A stretch of DNA of 64,000 bases from assembly GCF_019904135.1 (NCBI RefSeq), contig NZ_JAIOGQ010000005.1, positions 98,968 to 162,967 on the forward strand, given 5' to 3'. Below the pieces are notes generated by a model. That model was not told where the DNA came from and did no database searches. It worked only from the letters and a program-made list of their open reading frames with translations. This document shows positions 9,568 through 19,689 of the stretch, in pieces. The stretch comes from Paenibacillus caui (lineage in GTDB: Bacteria > Bacillota > Bacilli > Paenibacillales > Paenibacillaceae). How positions within the stretch are numbered: the first letter of the stretch is position 1; every line of letters starts with the position of its first letter. Position numbers and translations under genes: made by a program.

Positions 9568-10356
9568 GTGAGTGAGCGAAAAAATTCTCCTCTCAGCTAT
9601 GCCGATCTTTGGGAGAGCTGGAAGGAACAAGGAGACCTGGAGGCAAAAAAAGCGCTGATCGAGAAATATCTGAATATTGTGGATTATGTTTCCGGCCGTC
9701 TCGCCGTAGGTCTGCCAAGAAATATATCCAAGGACGATCTTTTTAGCAACGGTGTTATGGGGCTTATTGACGCCGTGGAGAAATTTGACTACAAAAGAGG
9801 CCTTCAGTTTGAAACTTATGCCTCATGGAGAGTCAGAGGCGCTATTCTGGACGGTCTTCGCCAAGGGGACTGGGTTCCCCGTTCCGTCCGTGAGAAAGCC
9901 AAAAAAATTGAAGAAGGGTACCAAAAGCTGGAGCAAAAGTATTTGCGTACTGTAACCGATGAGGAAATGAGTCTTTATCTGAACGTTTCGGAGAAAGAAT
10001 TCCAGCAGATGCTTCAGGAAGTTGCGGTTATGACTCTCTGCTCATTGGAAGATCCGATCCGGGAGGAAGAATCCGAGACACGGATGTCCATGCTGATTGA
10101 TGATAAAGCCAAAAATCCCGATTATAAAGTTCGTGAATTTTATTTGCGTGAATCATTAACTAAAGGAATCGAGAAGCTGACGGAGAAAGAACGTACCGTT
10201 GTCTCATTATTATATTATGAAGATCTATCGCTTAGTGAAATTGCCGAGGTCATGTCTTTGTCTCCATCGCGTATTTCACAACTCCATTCCAAAGCAATTT
10301 TGCGTCTTCGAGCCACACTGGAGAAAAATCGAAATTTATTAATGCAGGAGGATTAG
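9568..10356 (+). CDS. sigD: Flagellar/motility sigma factor SigD (FliA/WhiG family)
   Basis: SigD directs RNA polymerase to late flagellar, chemotaxis and autolysin genes. Region 2 contains the core-binding and -10 stretch (FSNGVMGLIDAVEKFDYKRG, FETYASWRVRGAILDGLR, DWVPRSVR). Region 4 ends with a helix-turn-helix (DLSLSEIAEVMSLSPSRISQ). The GTG start at 9568 follows GAGAGGGTGAGG. At 262 residues it is close to B. subtilis SigD (254). Confidence 0.96.
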   Translation: MSERKNSPLSYADLWESWKEQGDLEAKKALIEKYLNIVDYVSGRLAVGLPRNISKDDLFSNGVMGLIDAVEKFDYKRGLQFETYASWRVRGAILDGLRQGDWVPRSVREKAKKIEEGYQKLEQKYLRTVTDEEMSLYLNVSEKEFQQMLQEVAVMTLCSLEDPIREEESETRMSMLIDDKAKNPDYKVREFYLRESLTKGIEKLTEKERTVVSLLYYEDLSLSEIAEVMSLSPSRISQLHSKAILRLRATLEKNRNLLMQED

Positions 10357-10394
10357 AAGCAGCGCTCATAGCGGGTTCCTGGGAGGAGAAATGA

Positions 10395-11804
10395 TTGATG
10401 AAGCAGCCGGAAGCTCTTGAAAAACTAGTACGCATTACAGTTTCAGAAGACAAAATGGTCGCTTATCTCGAATTTGAAAAGACGGATGATGACTTTGGCT
10501 GCAGTGAAGAGCAGCTCTTGCGTTATTTGAAAGCTAATGGGATCAAATACGGCATTCAGCAAGATACCGTTCGGCGATTTGCCCAGAATCCGATCGAATA
10601 CGCCCGCAGCCGAACTCCGATCGCTTACGGCGAGAAGCCCGAGCACGGGCGGGACGGCAAGATCGTACTCGCTTTCGACTTGAACAATAAAGGGCCGCAT
10701 CCCCGGGAGACCGAGGACGGCAAAGTAGATTATAAAGACATTACCCGTTTGAACAACGTAAAAAAAGGACAGCTCATTGCAACCCGTGAACCGGCGCTGC
10801 CGGGCCGATCGGGAACAGCTGTCACAGGCCAGGAAATTCCATGCAAGGCGGGCAAGGAAGCGCGGTTTAAAGTCGGTAAAAATGTTATAGTCATCGGTGA
10901 AGAAACGGCGATGTATGCAGCCATTGACGGGCTCGTGACGGTCACGGACAAAGGCAAGCTCAATGTGTTTCCCGTTTATGAGATTAATGGCAATGTGGAC
11001 TACAGCATTGGAAATATCAATTTTGTCGGCACCGTCATTATCCGGGGCCAAGTCCTTACGGGGTTTAAAATAATGGCAGCCGGCGATATTCGGGTAACCG
11101 GCGGAGTAGAAGGCGCCTCGCTGGAAGCCGGAGGCTCGATTGAAATTATGGGTGGAATTATCGGCTACAATAAAGGTCTGGTGAAGGCCGGCTGCAATGT
11201 GAAAAGCTCGTTTATTCAGGATGGCAACGTGGAGGCCGGAGCCGATGTTATCGTCTCCCAAAGCATTATGCATTCCAGTGTCAGGGCAGGTAAAGACGTC
11301 TTGTGCAATGGAGCCAAGGGGCTGATCGTGGGCGGTCACGTTCAGGCCGGAGAAACCGTTACGGCAAGAACCATCGGGAATCCGATGTCTACGGCAACCG
11401 TGATTGAAGTCGGCGTTCTGCCGGAGCTTCGCAATGAGCTTGCCACGCTTAGAACGCATCTCAAGGAGATGATGAGCGGCCTGGATAAAACGGAAAAAGC
11501 GCTTGTGCTGATGGACCAGCTTGCCTCGCAAGGAAAGCTTTCCCAAGACAAACTGGCGATGAGATCGAGACTAACGCTTTCGAAGAAATCGTCCTTAAGA
11601 GAACTGGATACGATGAAGGAGCGCATTCTCGAAATTGAGAAGACGCTGGAGGACACGGGAAAGGCCAAGGTAAAGGTCATTAAAACCATTTACGGCGGCT
11701 CTAAGATAGTAATCGGAAGATACACGAGATTTATTAAGGATCCGGTGTCTCACATTTCTTTTTATTATAGTGAAGGAGACATCTCTATGTCGGCTTATGT
11801 ATAG
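10395..11804 (+). CDS. FapA (DUF342) family protein
   Basis: The 469-residue product has the DUF342/FapA layout: an N-terminal alpha/beta part, a central Gly-rich region of repeated short turns (GDIRVTGGVEGASLEAGGSI, GNVEAGADVIVSQSIMHSS, AGKDVLCNGAKG) that suggests a right-handed beta-helix, and a C-terminal coiled coil (about residues 350-425). Family members are linked to polymer or surface assembly and to motility, but no enzymatic role is shown. It starts at TTG 10395 or ATG 10398 after GGGAGGAG. It lies between sigD and the swrB-like gene, where B. subtilis has nothing. Confidence 0.88.
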   Translation: MMKQPEALEKLVRITVSEDKMVAYLEFEKTDDDFGCSEEQLLRYLKANGIKYGIQQDTVRRFAQNPIEYARSRTPIAYGEKPEHGRDGKIVLAFDLNNKGPHPRETEDGKVDYKDITRLNNVKKGQLIATREPALPGRSGTAVTGQEIPCKAGKEARFKVGKNVIVIGEETAMYAAIDGLVTVTDKGKLNVFPVYEINGNVDYSIGNINFVGTVIIRGQVLTGFKIMAAGDIRVTGGVEGASLEAGGSIEIMGGIIGYNKGLVKAGCNVKSSFIQDGNVEAGADVIVSQSIMHSSVRAGKDVLCNGAKGLIVGGHVQAGETVTARTIGNPMSTATVIEVGVLPELRNELATLRTHLKEMMSGLDKTEKALVLMDQLASQGKLSQDKLAMRSRLTLSKKSSLRELDTMKERILEIEKTLEDTGKAKVKVIKTIYGGSKIVIGRYTRFIKDPVSHISFYYSEGDISMSAYV

Positions 11805-11885
11805 CAGAAAGCATGGAGATCGTTTAGATTCGGAGCTAATCACCAGAGGCGTATTCAACTTCTGCCTGAAATGGGGGGAACCCGG

Positions 11886-12212
11886 ATGGATTTAAAACCG
11901 GTTGAATTACAAATTGCGGTACCGCGTACAAGCGAAGCCAGCCGTATTCATCAGGACCAACAATCCAGGCCGCAGCTGGACCAGCAGCAATTGGCCGGAC
12001 AGAACATCAGAAGCAGCGAACAGCAAAGGATGCGGAGCAATCAGGTTGACGAGTCTTCCCAACCCGAAGTAAGGGAGGAAGCGAAGCAATCCTCTTCTGG
12101 CAATCAGGGTCATCAGCGTGGGGGCCGCCGTCAGGAGCGGTCCGACCATCCGAATCAAAGCCACCCGGCAGAACATCCGTTCAAAGGGAAGCATATCGAT
12201 TTTTCTTTATAA
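11886..12212 (+). CDS. Hypothetical hydrophilic protein
   Basis: This is a 108-residue protein of unknown function, very rich in Gln, Ser, Arg and His, with no membrane segment and no recognisable fold; it is probably largely disordered. It begins MDLKPVELQIAVPRTSEA and ends KGKHIDFSL, and those two ends look more constrained than the middle. ATG 11886 has GGGGGGA just upstream; an in-frame ATG at 11871 is also possible. Its position in the sigD-rpsB interval suggests a motility-linked role, by context only. Confidence 0.7.
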   Translation: MDLKPVELQIAVPRTSEASRIHQDQQSRPQLDQQQLAGQNIRSSEQQRMRSNQVDESSQPEVREEAKQSSSGNQGHQRGGRRQERSDHPNQSHPAEHPFKGKHIDFSL

Positions 12213-12238
12213 ATTTTGAACTTTAAAAGGTGAGTATA

Positions 12239-12802
12239 TTGTCTTGGAGCCCTTGGGTCTATATTGTTTTGCTTGGTATTGCCGCTATTCTTTATGCATG
12301 GATCATGCCGGAGCGGAAGCAGCCTGGAAGAGCAGGCAACGGGACCATCGATGAAGTTGAAATGACGCTTGAGCAGTACATGGCAGAAATGGAGCGGGAC
12401 AATCAGGAAATCGTGAATCTGGTGGGACAAATGAAGCAGGAAACCGTCTCGAAGCAGCTTTCCCAGCAGGAGCAGATAGGCGAGCTAAGACAGCGGCTGC
12501 TTGATTACGAGCGCCGGACGGTCTTGCTTGAGGAGCGCCTGCAGCAGCTTGAAAACACTGATTTCAAAACGGCCGGATCTCTGGGGCCGGAAACGTTGCC
12601 TGTACCATCCCAGCAAGTGCCAGTTGATGTTATAGAAGAAGAACCCGCACCGTTGGCTTCCAGGGTACGTGACCGATATCCGGAGCTGTTCTCGCTTTAT
12701 GACGAAGGCAAATCCATCGATATAGTAGCCAAATCCGTCGGGATCGCCCGCGGTGAAGTTCAGCTTATTTTGCAGCTGGCGAAGAGGGAGGAATCCCTGT
12801 GA
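12239..12802 (+). CDS. SwrB-like (YlxL/DUF6115) membrane protein
   Basis: There is a single N-terminal membrane segment (about residues 4-20), then a coiled coil rich in Glu, Gln and Lys (about 40-105), a Pro-rich linker, and a conserved C-terminal helical motif (YPELFSLYDEGKSIDIVAKS, then ARGEVQLILQL). This matches the DUF6115/SwrB layout, and B. subtilis swrB also lies downstream of sigD and before rpsB; SwrB promotes assembly of the flagellar basal body. I choose TTG 12239, 5-7 bases after AAAAGGTGAG; the GTG at 12230 lies inside that ribosome site. Confidence 0.8.
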   Translation: MSWSPWVYIVLLGIAAILYAWIMPERKQPGRAGNGTIDEVEMTLEQYMAEMERDNQEIVNLVGQMKQETVSKQLSQQEQIGELRQRLLDYERRTVLLEERLQQLENTDFKTAGSLGPETLPVPSQQVPVDVIEEEPAPLASRVRDRYPELFSLYDEGKSIDIVAKSVGIARGEVQLILQLAKREESL

Positions 12803-13422
12803 TACGTAATCGTCATTTCATGAGAGGCCTTGGGGCGGGACTGATCGTCGGGGCGCTGCTGCTTCAGGTCATGAATGTTTCGCTCGATACGGGGCCAAAA
12901 AGCCTGTACTCGGAGGAACAGGTCCGTGAGGCTGCAGGAGAGCTGGGGCTGAAAGTATATGACGGCTCGCAGCAGGTATACACGGAGCAGGAATGGAAGA
13001 AGAAGAGCGAAACGGGCGTGAAGACGGAGGGGGCTGCTCAGAAACCGGCGCCTGCAACGAAACCGAAGACTGCTGCGCAACCTTCTGGTCCGAGCAGTCC
13101 GGCCGAGACGTCAAAACCGGCTGCGAAATCTGCGAACGCACCTTCGGCAGTTGTATCGCCATCCGTGAATCAAGGGAAGAGCACTGGAACTTCAGGGAGT
13201 ACAGGCTTGCCCCAAGCAAAGTTCAAAATCCAGATCGCGCCTGGGGCTACCTTGACTGAAGTTGGGACAAGCCTTGAAGATGCGGGCGTCATTTCAGACA
13301 AGACGGCATTTATCCAGAAGGCCAAAGCCAAAAAAGCGACCAAAATCATCCAGCCCGGCACCTATTTGTTTGCTAAAGGTGAATCGTTCGACAGCATCGT
13401 TGCCCAGATCACGGCCCAATAG
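12799..13422 (+). CDS. Membrane-anchored MltG/YceG-like C-terminal domain protein
   Basis: This 207-residue protein has an N-terminal membrane anchor (about residues 9-27), a low-complexity Lys/Pro/Ala/Ser linker (about 70-135), and a C-terminal domain with features of the LysM-like N-terminal part of MltG: PGATLTEVGTSLEDAGVISD, later IQPGTYLFAKGESFDSIVAQ. The catalytic transglycosylase domain of MltG is absent, so it is probably a cell-wall-binding or regulatory protein rather than an enzyme. The GTG overlaps the upstream stop by 4 bases. It is the last gene before the rpsB promoter. Confidence 0.75.
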   Translation: MIRNRHFMRGLGAGLIVGALLLQVMNVSLDTGPKSLYSEEQVREAAGELGLKVYDGSQQVYTEQEWKKKSETGVKTEGAAQKPAPATKPKTAAQPSGPSSPAETSKPAAKSANAPSAVVSPSVNQGKSTGTSGSTGLPQAKFKIQIAPGATLTEVGTSLEDAGVISDKTAFIQKAKAKKATKIIQPGTYLFAKGESFDSIVAQITAQ

Positions 13423-13438
13423 CGATTATTTTCAGGAG

Positions 13439-13467
13439 TTGCATCGGCTTGAGTCTTATGATATATT
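13439..13467 (+). promoter_or_regulatory. Sigma-A promoter of rpsB-tsf
   Basis: TTGCAT (13439-13444), a 17-base spacer and TATATT (13462-13467). Transcription would start near 13474, leaving a leader of about 125 bases before rpsB. Leaders of rpsB in Firmicutes are reported to be bound by S2; I see no fold good enough to place that site here. Confidence 0.65.
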
Positions 13468-13599
13468 AACTGATGGTGTTAAAACACACGCTTGGCGGAT
13501 TTCGTGAAGGGTGCTTTCCGAAAGGAAAAGGGGAGTCTTGACGAAAAATGACGCAGGCGGAGGAGCATCAAATAAAACCAAACTAGGAGGTGCGTGAAG

Positions 13600-14298
13600 A
13601 TGGCAGTAATCTCCATGAAACAACTGCTTGAAGCAGGTGTTCATTTCGGTCACCAGACTCGTCGCTGGAACCCGAAAATGGATCGTTATATCTTCACTGA
13701 AAGAAACGGTATTTATATCATTGACCTGCAAAAGACGGTCAAGAAAGTTGAAGAAGCTTACAACTTCGTCAAGAGTATTTCTGAAGAGAACGGTACAATC
13801 CTTTTCGTCGGCACCAAGAAGCAAGCTCAAGATTCCGTTAAGGAAGAAGCTGAGCGCGCTGGACAATTCTACATCAACCAACGCTGGTTGGGTGGAACGC
13901 TCACTAACTTCCAAACTATTCAAAAGCGTATTGACCGCCTGAAAACTTTGGAAGCTTGGGAAGAGGACGGCACTTTTGGTGTGCTGCCTAAGAAAGAAGT
14001 TATTCTTCTCCGCAAAGAGAAAGAGCGTCTTGAGAAATTCCTCGGCGGTATCAAGAACATGAAAGGCTTGCCAAGCGCATTGTTCGTTATCGATCCGCGC
14101 AAAGAGCGCATCGCTGTTGCGGAAGCGCGCAAACTGGGCATCCCTATCGTGGGTATCGTAGATACAAACTGCGATCCGGACGAAATCGACTATGTCATTC
14201 CGGGCAACGACGACGCAATCCGCGCTGTCAAACTGCTTACCGGCAAAATGGCTGATGCTGTAATCGAAGCGAATCAAGGCGAGCAAACGACTGCTTAA
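13600..14298 (+). CDS. rpsB: 30S ribosomal protein S2
   Basis: S2 joins the small subunit late in assembly, near the S1 site. The start [20 protein letters not shown] is diagnostic, and WVERS-region equivalents ([15 protein letters not shown]) and [19 protein letters not shown] are all present. ATG 13600 is 9 bases after AGGAGGTG; the in-frame GTG at 13594 is too close to that site. 232 residues. Codon use is more biased than in the preceding fla/che genes, as expected for a highly expressed gene. Confidence 0.98.
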   Translation: MAVISMKQLLEAGVHFGHQTRRWNPKMDRYIFTERNGIYIIDLQKTVKKVEEAYNFVKSISEENGTILFVGTKKQAQDSVKEEAERAGQFYINQRWLGGTLTNFQTIQKRIDRLKTLEAWEEDGTFGVLPKKEVILLRKEKERLEKFLGGIKNMKGLPSALFVIDPRKERIAVAEARKLGIPIVGIVDTNCDPDEIDYVIPGNDDAIRAVKLLTGKMADAVIEANQGEQTTA

Positions 14299-14334
14299 TT
14301 CGAGGCCAGTCTACAACGCATAAATTAAATGAAA

Positions 14335-14377
14335 AGGGTGGTTGGTAGGTGCAAAAACCTCTCACTACCCTTTTTTT
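14335..14377 (+). terminator. Hairpin plus T7 between rpsB and tsf
   Basis: An imperfect stem (AGGGTGGTTGGTAGG against CCTCTCACTACCCT, with G-U pairs) is followed by seven T residues. It lies between rpsB and tsf, so it probably acts as a partial terminator that lowers tsf relative to rpsB. Confidence 0.6.
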
Positions 14378-14418
14378 AAAGCGAAAAACTTATAAACCAT
14401 ATATGGAGGGAATCAACA

Positions 14419-15069
14419 ATGGCAGTTGACGCAAAAGCGGTAAAAGAACTTCGTGAGAAGACAGGCGCAGGGATGCTGGATTGCAAAAAAGCTCTGGAGG
14501 AAGCAAACGGTGATTTGACCAAAGCGGCCGAAATCCTTCGTGAGAAAGGTTTGGCAGCTGCAGCTAACAAAGCTGGCCGTGTTGCGACTGAAGGTGTTGT
14601 AGAATCCTACATACACGCTGGCGGACGCATCGGTGTACTTGTTGAAATCAACTGTGAAACCGACTTCGTGGCCAAGACGGATCAATTCAAAGAATTTGCC
14701 CGCGACATCGCGATGCACATCGCAGCTGTAAGCCCTAAATACGTTCGCCGCGAAGAAGTGCCTGCAGATGAAATCGAGAAGGAAAAAGAAATTCTGAAAG
14801 CACAAGCGCTGAACGAAGGCAAACCGGAGAAAATTGTTGAAAAAATGGTTGAAGGCCGAATCGGCAAATACTATGAAGAAATCTGCTTGCTCGACCAGCA
14901 ATTCGTTAAAGATCCGGACAAAACAGTTGCGACGCTGCTGAATGAAAAAATCAGCACGATCGGAGAAAACATCTCCATCCGCCGCTTCGTTCGTTATGAG
15001 CTGGGTGAAGGTCTGGAGAAGAAAGTGGACAACTTCGTAGAAGAAGTAATGGCGCAAGTAAAACAATAA
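14419..15069 (+). CDS. tsf: Elongation factor Ts (short form)
   Basis: EF-Ts exchanges GDP for GTP on EF-Tu. The N-terminal UBA-like domain ([20 protein letters not shown]) is intact, and the core contains the signature [12 protein letters not shown]. The protein has 216 residues: B. subtilis EF-Ts has about 293, and the difference is in the core/dimerisation part, so this is the short form seen in Paenibacillus, cyanobacteria and others. ATG follows TGGAGGG. Confidence 0.97.
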   Translation: MAVDAKAVKELREKTGAGMLDCKKALEEANGDLTKAAEILREKGLAAAANKAGRVATEGVVESYIHAGGRIGVLVEINCETDFVAKTDQFKEFARDIAMHIAAVSPKYVRREEVPADEIEKEKEILKAQALNEGKPEKIVEKMVEGRIGKYYEEICLLDQQFVKDPDKTVATLLNEKISTIGENISIRRFVRYELGEGLEKKVDNFVEEVMAQVKQ

Positions 15070-15110
15070 TCGAGGCCGGAAATTCAGCGTTTCTAGCCAA
15101 ACTATTTGAT

Positions 15111-15136
15111 GGAACACACCGTGTTCCTTCTTTTTT
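15111..15136 (+). terminator. Rho-independent terminator after tsf
   Basis: A perfect 7-bp stem, GGAACAC with GTGTTCC and loop ACC, is followed by TTCTTTTTT. It closes the rpsB-tsf unit. Confidence 0.85.
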
Positions 15137-15166
15137 AGAAGGTTAGGTTCTGCAAGTTTTAAGGGT

Positions 15167-15217
15167 CCCCGTGAAGCAATCGGCACAAGCTTTTTAGACT
15201 GGCAGCGCTTCGCGGGG
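15167..15217 (+). other. Inverted repeat in the tsf-pyrH interval
   Basis: CCCCGTGAAGC (15167-15177) pairs with GCTTCGCGGGG (15207-15217), an 11-bp stem with one G-U pair and a 29-base loop. It lies after the tsf terminator and about 58 bases before the pyrH start, and is not followed by a T run. TATATT at about 15219 could be a -10 element, in which case the repeat would sit over the promoter. Function unknown. Confidence 0.5.
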
Positions 15218-15226
15218 ATATATTAA

Positions 15227-16002
<776 letters not shown>

Positions 16003-16003
<1 letters not shown>

Positions 16004-16557
16004 TGCCGCAATCGATTAAGAAGAACGCTGAAGAGCGTATGGAAAAAGCGATTCAGGCACTGAAGAGAGATCTGCTGACGCTTCGCGCAGGCAGAGCGAC
16101 TCCGTCACTGCTTGACCGGATTCAAGTAGACTACTATGGAGCTCCAACTCCGGTAAACCAGCTTGCCAACATCAATACTCCTGATTCGCGTACGCTGTTG
16201 ATTCAGCCTTGGGATAAATCTTCTCTGGCTGAAATCGAAAGAGCAATTATGAAATCGGACCTTGGTCTGACACCGGCGAATGACGGAACCACCATCCGGC
16301 TCACGATTCCTGCTTTGACGGAAGAACGCCGGGTAGAACTGGTGAAGACTACCAAGAAGTATGGAGAAGAAGCCAAGGTGGCCATTCGCAACATCCGCCG
16401 CGATGCCAATGACGAAATCAAGAAACTGGAAAAAACGGATTTGTCGGAAGATGAGTCGCGTCGTCATCAAGAGGACATCCAGAAGAGTACGGATAAATTT
16501 GTCGCGGAAGTAGATAAAGTGCTCGCAGCGAAAGAAAAAGAAATCATGGAAGTGTAA
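16003..16557 (+). CDS. frr: Ribosome recycling factor
   Basis: RRF splits post-termination ribosomes with EF-G. It has 184 residues, near the family norm of 185, with the signatures [28 protein letters not shown] and [17 protein letters not shown]. The start overlaps the pyrH stop (TAATG), indicating coupled translation. Confidence 0.98.
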
Positions 16558-16603
16558 GAGACGAAGCGGCCCCTCCTAATATGGTGGGGTTTTGTCTCTT
16601 TTT
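16556..16603 (+). terminator. Rho-independent terminator after frr
   Basis: A long interrupted stem starts inside the frr stop codon: AAGAGAC with GTCTCTT on the outside and CCCCTCC with GGTGGGG (one mismatch) inside, then TTTTT. Confidence 0.75.
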
Positions 16604-16674
16604 CAAATATAAGAACGGCTGCCAGCCTAAAGGATGGCTGGACGTTTCTACTTGTCACCGCATGGAGGATAACA

Positions 16675-17448
16675 ATGATCAGACTATTTCGGCCTAGGTG
16701 GAAGCAAGATCGTAAGGACCTGCAGCAGAGCGTTAGCTTGCAGAAGGATAACATCCCGCAGCATGTAGCCGTGATCATGGACGGCAACGGCCGATGGGCC
16801 AACCGGAGGGGAATGCCGCGAGTACTAGGACATCAGAACGGGATGAAAGCTGTCAAGCGCACCACGATTGCGGCAGACGAGCTTGGCATCCGGTACTTGA
16901 CGCTGTATGCATTTTCAACGGAAAATTGGAAACGGCCCAAGGATGAGGTCGACTATTTGATGAAGATCCCGCAGGAATTTCTGGCGATCGAGCTTGATGA
17001 GCTCGTGGAGAAGAATGTCCAGGTCCGAATGATGGGTTACACCGACGGTCTGCCCAAGCATACGATTGCGGCGATGGAAGAAGCGGTAAGACGGACGGAG
17101 AACAATACCGGTCTTGTCCTGAACTTTGCCCTTAATTACGGAAGCCGCAGGGAAATTACCGATGTCGTGAAGAAGGCGATTGATGAAATCGGCGCTGGCC
17201 GTTTTTCAGAGCAGGATATTACCGAGGACTGGGTCTCCTCAAAGCTGATGACTGCCGGTTTGCCTGATCCCGATCTGCTGATACGTACGGGCGGCGAGCT
17301 TCGCCTGAGCAACTTCATGTTGTGGCAGATGGCATACGGTGAGCTGTGGTTCACCGATGTATACTGGCCGGAGTTTGGAAGAGAGCAGTTGCTTGAGGCA
17401 GTGGCGGAATACCAAAGACGCACGCGCAGATATGGAGGATTATCCTAG
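16675..17448 (+). CDS. uppS: Undecaprenyl diphosphate synthase
   Basis: UppS adds eight isopentenyl units in cis to farnesyl diphosphate to make the lipid carrier for cell-wall precursors. Catalytic motif MDGNGRWANRRG (Asp at about residue 38), then GHQNGMKAVKR, YAFSTENWKRP, and near the end DLLIRTGGELRLSNFMLWQ. 257 residues. GGAGGA lies 5-6 bases before the ATG. A six-base GC-rich hairpin (CCAGCC/GGCTGG, near 16620) lies in the short interval before it. Confidence 0.97.
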   Translation: MIRLFRPRWKQDRKDLQQSVSLQKDNIPQHVAVIMDGNGRWANRRGMPRVLGHQNGMKAVKRTTIAADELGIRYLTLYAFSTENWKRPKDEVDYLMKIPQEFLAIELDELVEKNVQVRMMGYTDGLPKHTIAAMEEAVRRTENNTGLVLNFALNYGSRREITDVVKKAIDEIGAGRFSEQDITEDWVSSKLMTAGLPDPDLLIRTGGELRLSNFMLWQMAYGELWFTDVYWPEFGREQLLEAVAEYQRRTRRYGGLS

Positions 17449-17465
17449 CGGACGGAGGAACAAGT

Positions 17466-18266
17466 TTGAAACAGCGATTAATTACAGGAATTATAGCAGG
17501 CGCATTCTTTCTCGGCTTGTGTCTGATTGGAGGAACGCCTTTCGGGCTGCTTGCCCTGCTCATGGCTCTCATCGGATATTATGAATTTGTCAAAATGACG
17601 GGAGTATCCCCGTTCGGATTTGCCCCGCTGATCGGTTACGCAGGCGTGTTTTTGTTTTTCCTGCCGTGGGGTTCCTTAAGTCTTCCTTTGGATTGGAATA
17701 CAAGCTCGCTCATTTGGCTTCTGATGCTGATATTTGCGGGCGTTACGGTATTCAGCAAAAACCGCTTTACGATCAAGGATGCCTCCCTGCTCTTTCTTGG
17801 AGCGGTATATGTCGGAGTCGGTTTTTCTTCCATAGCCAGCCTCAGGGATTCAGCGGACGGTCACGGTCTGTTCTGGACGTTTTTGCTGCTCTCGTCGATT
17901 TGGGCCAGCGATGCAGGCGCTTATTTTGTAGGCAAGGCGATCGGTAAGAATAAGCTGTGGCCGGCCATCAGTCCGAACAAAACCGTAGAAGGGGCGCTTG
18001 GCGGAGTTGCGATTGCCATCCTAACGGCCATTGTTTTTGCTTTATGTTCAGGAGGGCTGCTGTCCGTTCCGAGAGCGGTTCTGATCGGCGCCTGCGCGGC
18101 TGTCGTGGGACAAATCGGCGATTTGATACAATCCGCCTACAAGCGTGTGTACGGACTCAAAGATTCAGGCAACCTCCTGCCCGGGCATGGCGGCATTCTG
18201 GACCGATGCGACAGCTGGATTGCCGTATTTCCTTTTGTCCATCTGCTGATGCTGCTGCCTTTATAA
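17466..18266 (+). CDS. cdsA: Phosphatidate cytidylyltransferase
   Basis: CdsA makes CDP-diacylglycerol from phosphatidate and CTP at the membrane, feeding pgsA further along this window. At least seven hydrophobic segments; C-terminal CDS signature KRVYGLKDSGNLLPGHGGIL, then DRCDSW (the usual form is DRFDS or DRxDS). TTG start 7 bases after GGAGGA. 266 residues. It lies 17 bases after uppS. Confidence 0.96.
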   Translation: MKQRLITGIIAGAFFLGLCLIGGTPFGLLALLMALIGYYEFVKMTGVSPFGFAPLIGYAGVFLFFLPWGSLSLPLDWNTSSLIWLLMLIFAGVTVFSKNRFTIKDASLLFLGAVYVGVGFSSIASLRDSADGHGLFWTFLLLSSIWASDAGAYFVGKAIGKNKLWPAISPNKTVEGALGGVAIAILTAIVFALCSGGLLSVPRAVLIGACAAVVGQIGDLIQSAYKRVYGLKDSGNLLPGHGGILDRCDSWIAVFPFVHLLMLLPL

Positions 18267-18330
18267 CGTTTTGCTAACCTAAAGCATACGTCAAACGGAT
18301 ACATAAACAAATTCATAAAGCAGAGGTTAT

Positions 18331-19473
18331 ATGATGAAAAAGATTACGATACTCGGCTCGACCGGCTCGATCGGGACCCAGACGCTGGATGTTGTTGCGA
18401 ACCACCAAGGCCGGTTTCAGGTGGAAGGGCTGGCTGCGGGATCGAATATCCGGCTGCTGCTGGAGCAGATTGAACAATTCGGGCCGAAGAAAGTGTCTGT
18501 CGGAACAGCACGCTTGGCTGAGGAGATAAAGCCGCATCTGCCGGCCGGAACCGAGCTTTTCTATGGCGAGGAAGGCTTGGTGGAAGTTGCGGCCGGAACG
18601 GATGCGGATATGGTCATTACGGCGGTAATGGGCAGTGTCGGGCTTCGTTCAACGCTTGCAGCTATTGAAGAAGGAAAACAAATCGGGCTTGCGAACAAGG
18701 AGACGCTTGTAACCGCGGGACACCTTGTGATGGACCTGGCCCGTCAGAAGGGCGTTTCCATTCTGCCGGTTGACAGCGAGCATTCGGCTGTGTTTCAATG
18801 CCTGAACGGCGAACATGTCCGGGAGGTTTCCCGGATCACGTTGACCGCCTCAGGAGGTTCTTTCCGCGATCTGTCGCGCGACCAGCTGTCGCAGGTGACC
18901 GTGGAGGACGCCTTAAAGCATCCTAATTGGTCCATGGGTTCCAAGATTACGATTGATTCTGCAACCATGGTGAACAAAGGGCTTGAAGTGATAGAAGCCC
19001 ACTGGCTGTTTGGCATGCCGTACGAACAGATCGGCGTGCTGCTGCATCCGGAAAGCATCGTTCACTCCTATGTTGAATTCGTTGACGGCAGCGTGATTGC
19101 CCAACTTGGAACGCCGGATATGCGGGTTCCCATCCAGTATGCCCTTACTTATCCGGAGCGCTGGACATCCCCGGGGAAAAGGCTGTCGCTGGCCAGCGTC
19201 GGAAAGCTTCATTTCCGTGAAATGGACTTTGGCCGCTTCCCGTGTTTAAGACTTGCCTTCGAATGTGGTAAAATAGGAGGAACAGCGACGACGGCTTATA
19301 ACGCTGCCAATGAAATTGCCGTTTCCCGTTTTTTGAATAAAGAAATCTCTTTCCTGCACATCGAAACCATCATTGAAAAGGTTCTTGAACGGCATGAGGT
19401 TATAAAAGGTCCGGATTTGGATGCGATCGAGGCTGCGGACGCCTGGGCCCGAGAAACGGCAAGAACCCTGTAA
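18331..19473 (+). CDS. dxr: 1-deoxy-D-xylulose 5-phosphate reductoisomerase
   Basis: Dxr commits DXP to the MEP isoprenoid pathway by NADPH-dependent reductoisomerisation. The N-terminal NADPH motif [16 protein letters not shown] is complete; metal and substrate residues lie in [13 protein letters not shown] and TASGGSFRD; the flexible loop [20 protein letters not shown] is conserved. 380 residues. Two ATGs (18331, 18334) follow an AGAGG site. Isoprenoid supply and uppS sit together here as in many Firmicutes. Confidence 0.97.
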   Translation: MMKKITILGSTGSIGTQTLDVVANHQGRFQVEGLAAGSNIRLLLEQIEQFGPKKVSVGTARLAEEIKPHLPAGTELFYGEEGLVEVAAGTDADMVITAVMGSVGLRSTLAAIEEGKQIGLANKETLVTAGHLVMDLARQKGVSILPVDSEHSAVFQCLNGEHVREVSRITLTASGGSFRDLSRDQLSQVTVEDALKHPNWSMGSKITIDSATMVNKGLEVIEAHWLFGMPYEQIGVLLHPESIVHSYVEFVDGSVIAQLGTPDMRVPIQYALTYPERWTSPGKRLSLASVGKLHFREMDFGRFPCLRLAFECGKIGGTATTAYNAANEIAVSRFLNKEISFLHIETIIEKVLERHEVIKGPDLDAIEAADAWARETARTL

Positions 19474-19548
19474 CCAGCAAGCCTGCGTTATGCCTGATCA
19501 GCCCATTCGAAGGCCCGTAAGCCATTTTCTCCGGAAGCGATCATCCGT

Positions 19549-19577
19549 TTGGACAGCAATGAAGGTATATCTATGCT
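19549..19577 (+). promoter_or_regulatory. Possible sigma-A promoter before rseP
   Basis: TTGGAC (19549-19554), 17 bases, TATGCT (19572-19577), about 110 bases before the rseP start. A moderate match found by eye; the 216-base dxr-rseP interval has no ORF I can support. Confidence 0.35.
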
Positions 19578-19689
19578 GAAAGATTGATAAACTTTTATAG
19601 ACTAAGAGCAGTTTGCCGGCTGTTAAACCAAAATGAATGGTTGTTTTGAGAACTAGAAGGGAACGAGACCCGAAGGAGGATGCTTTCGA

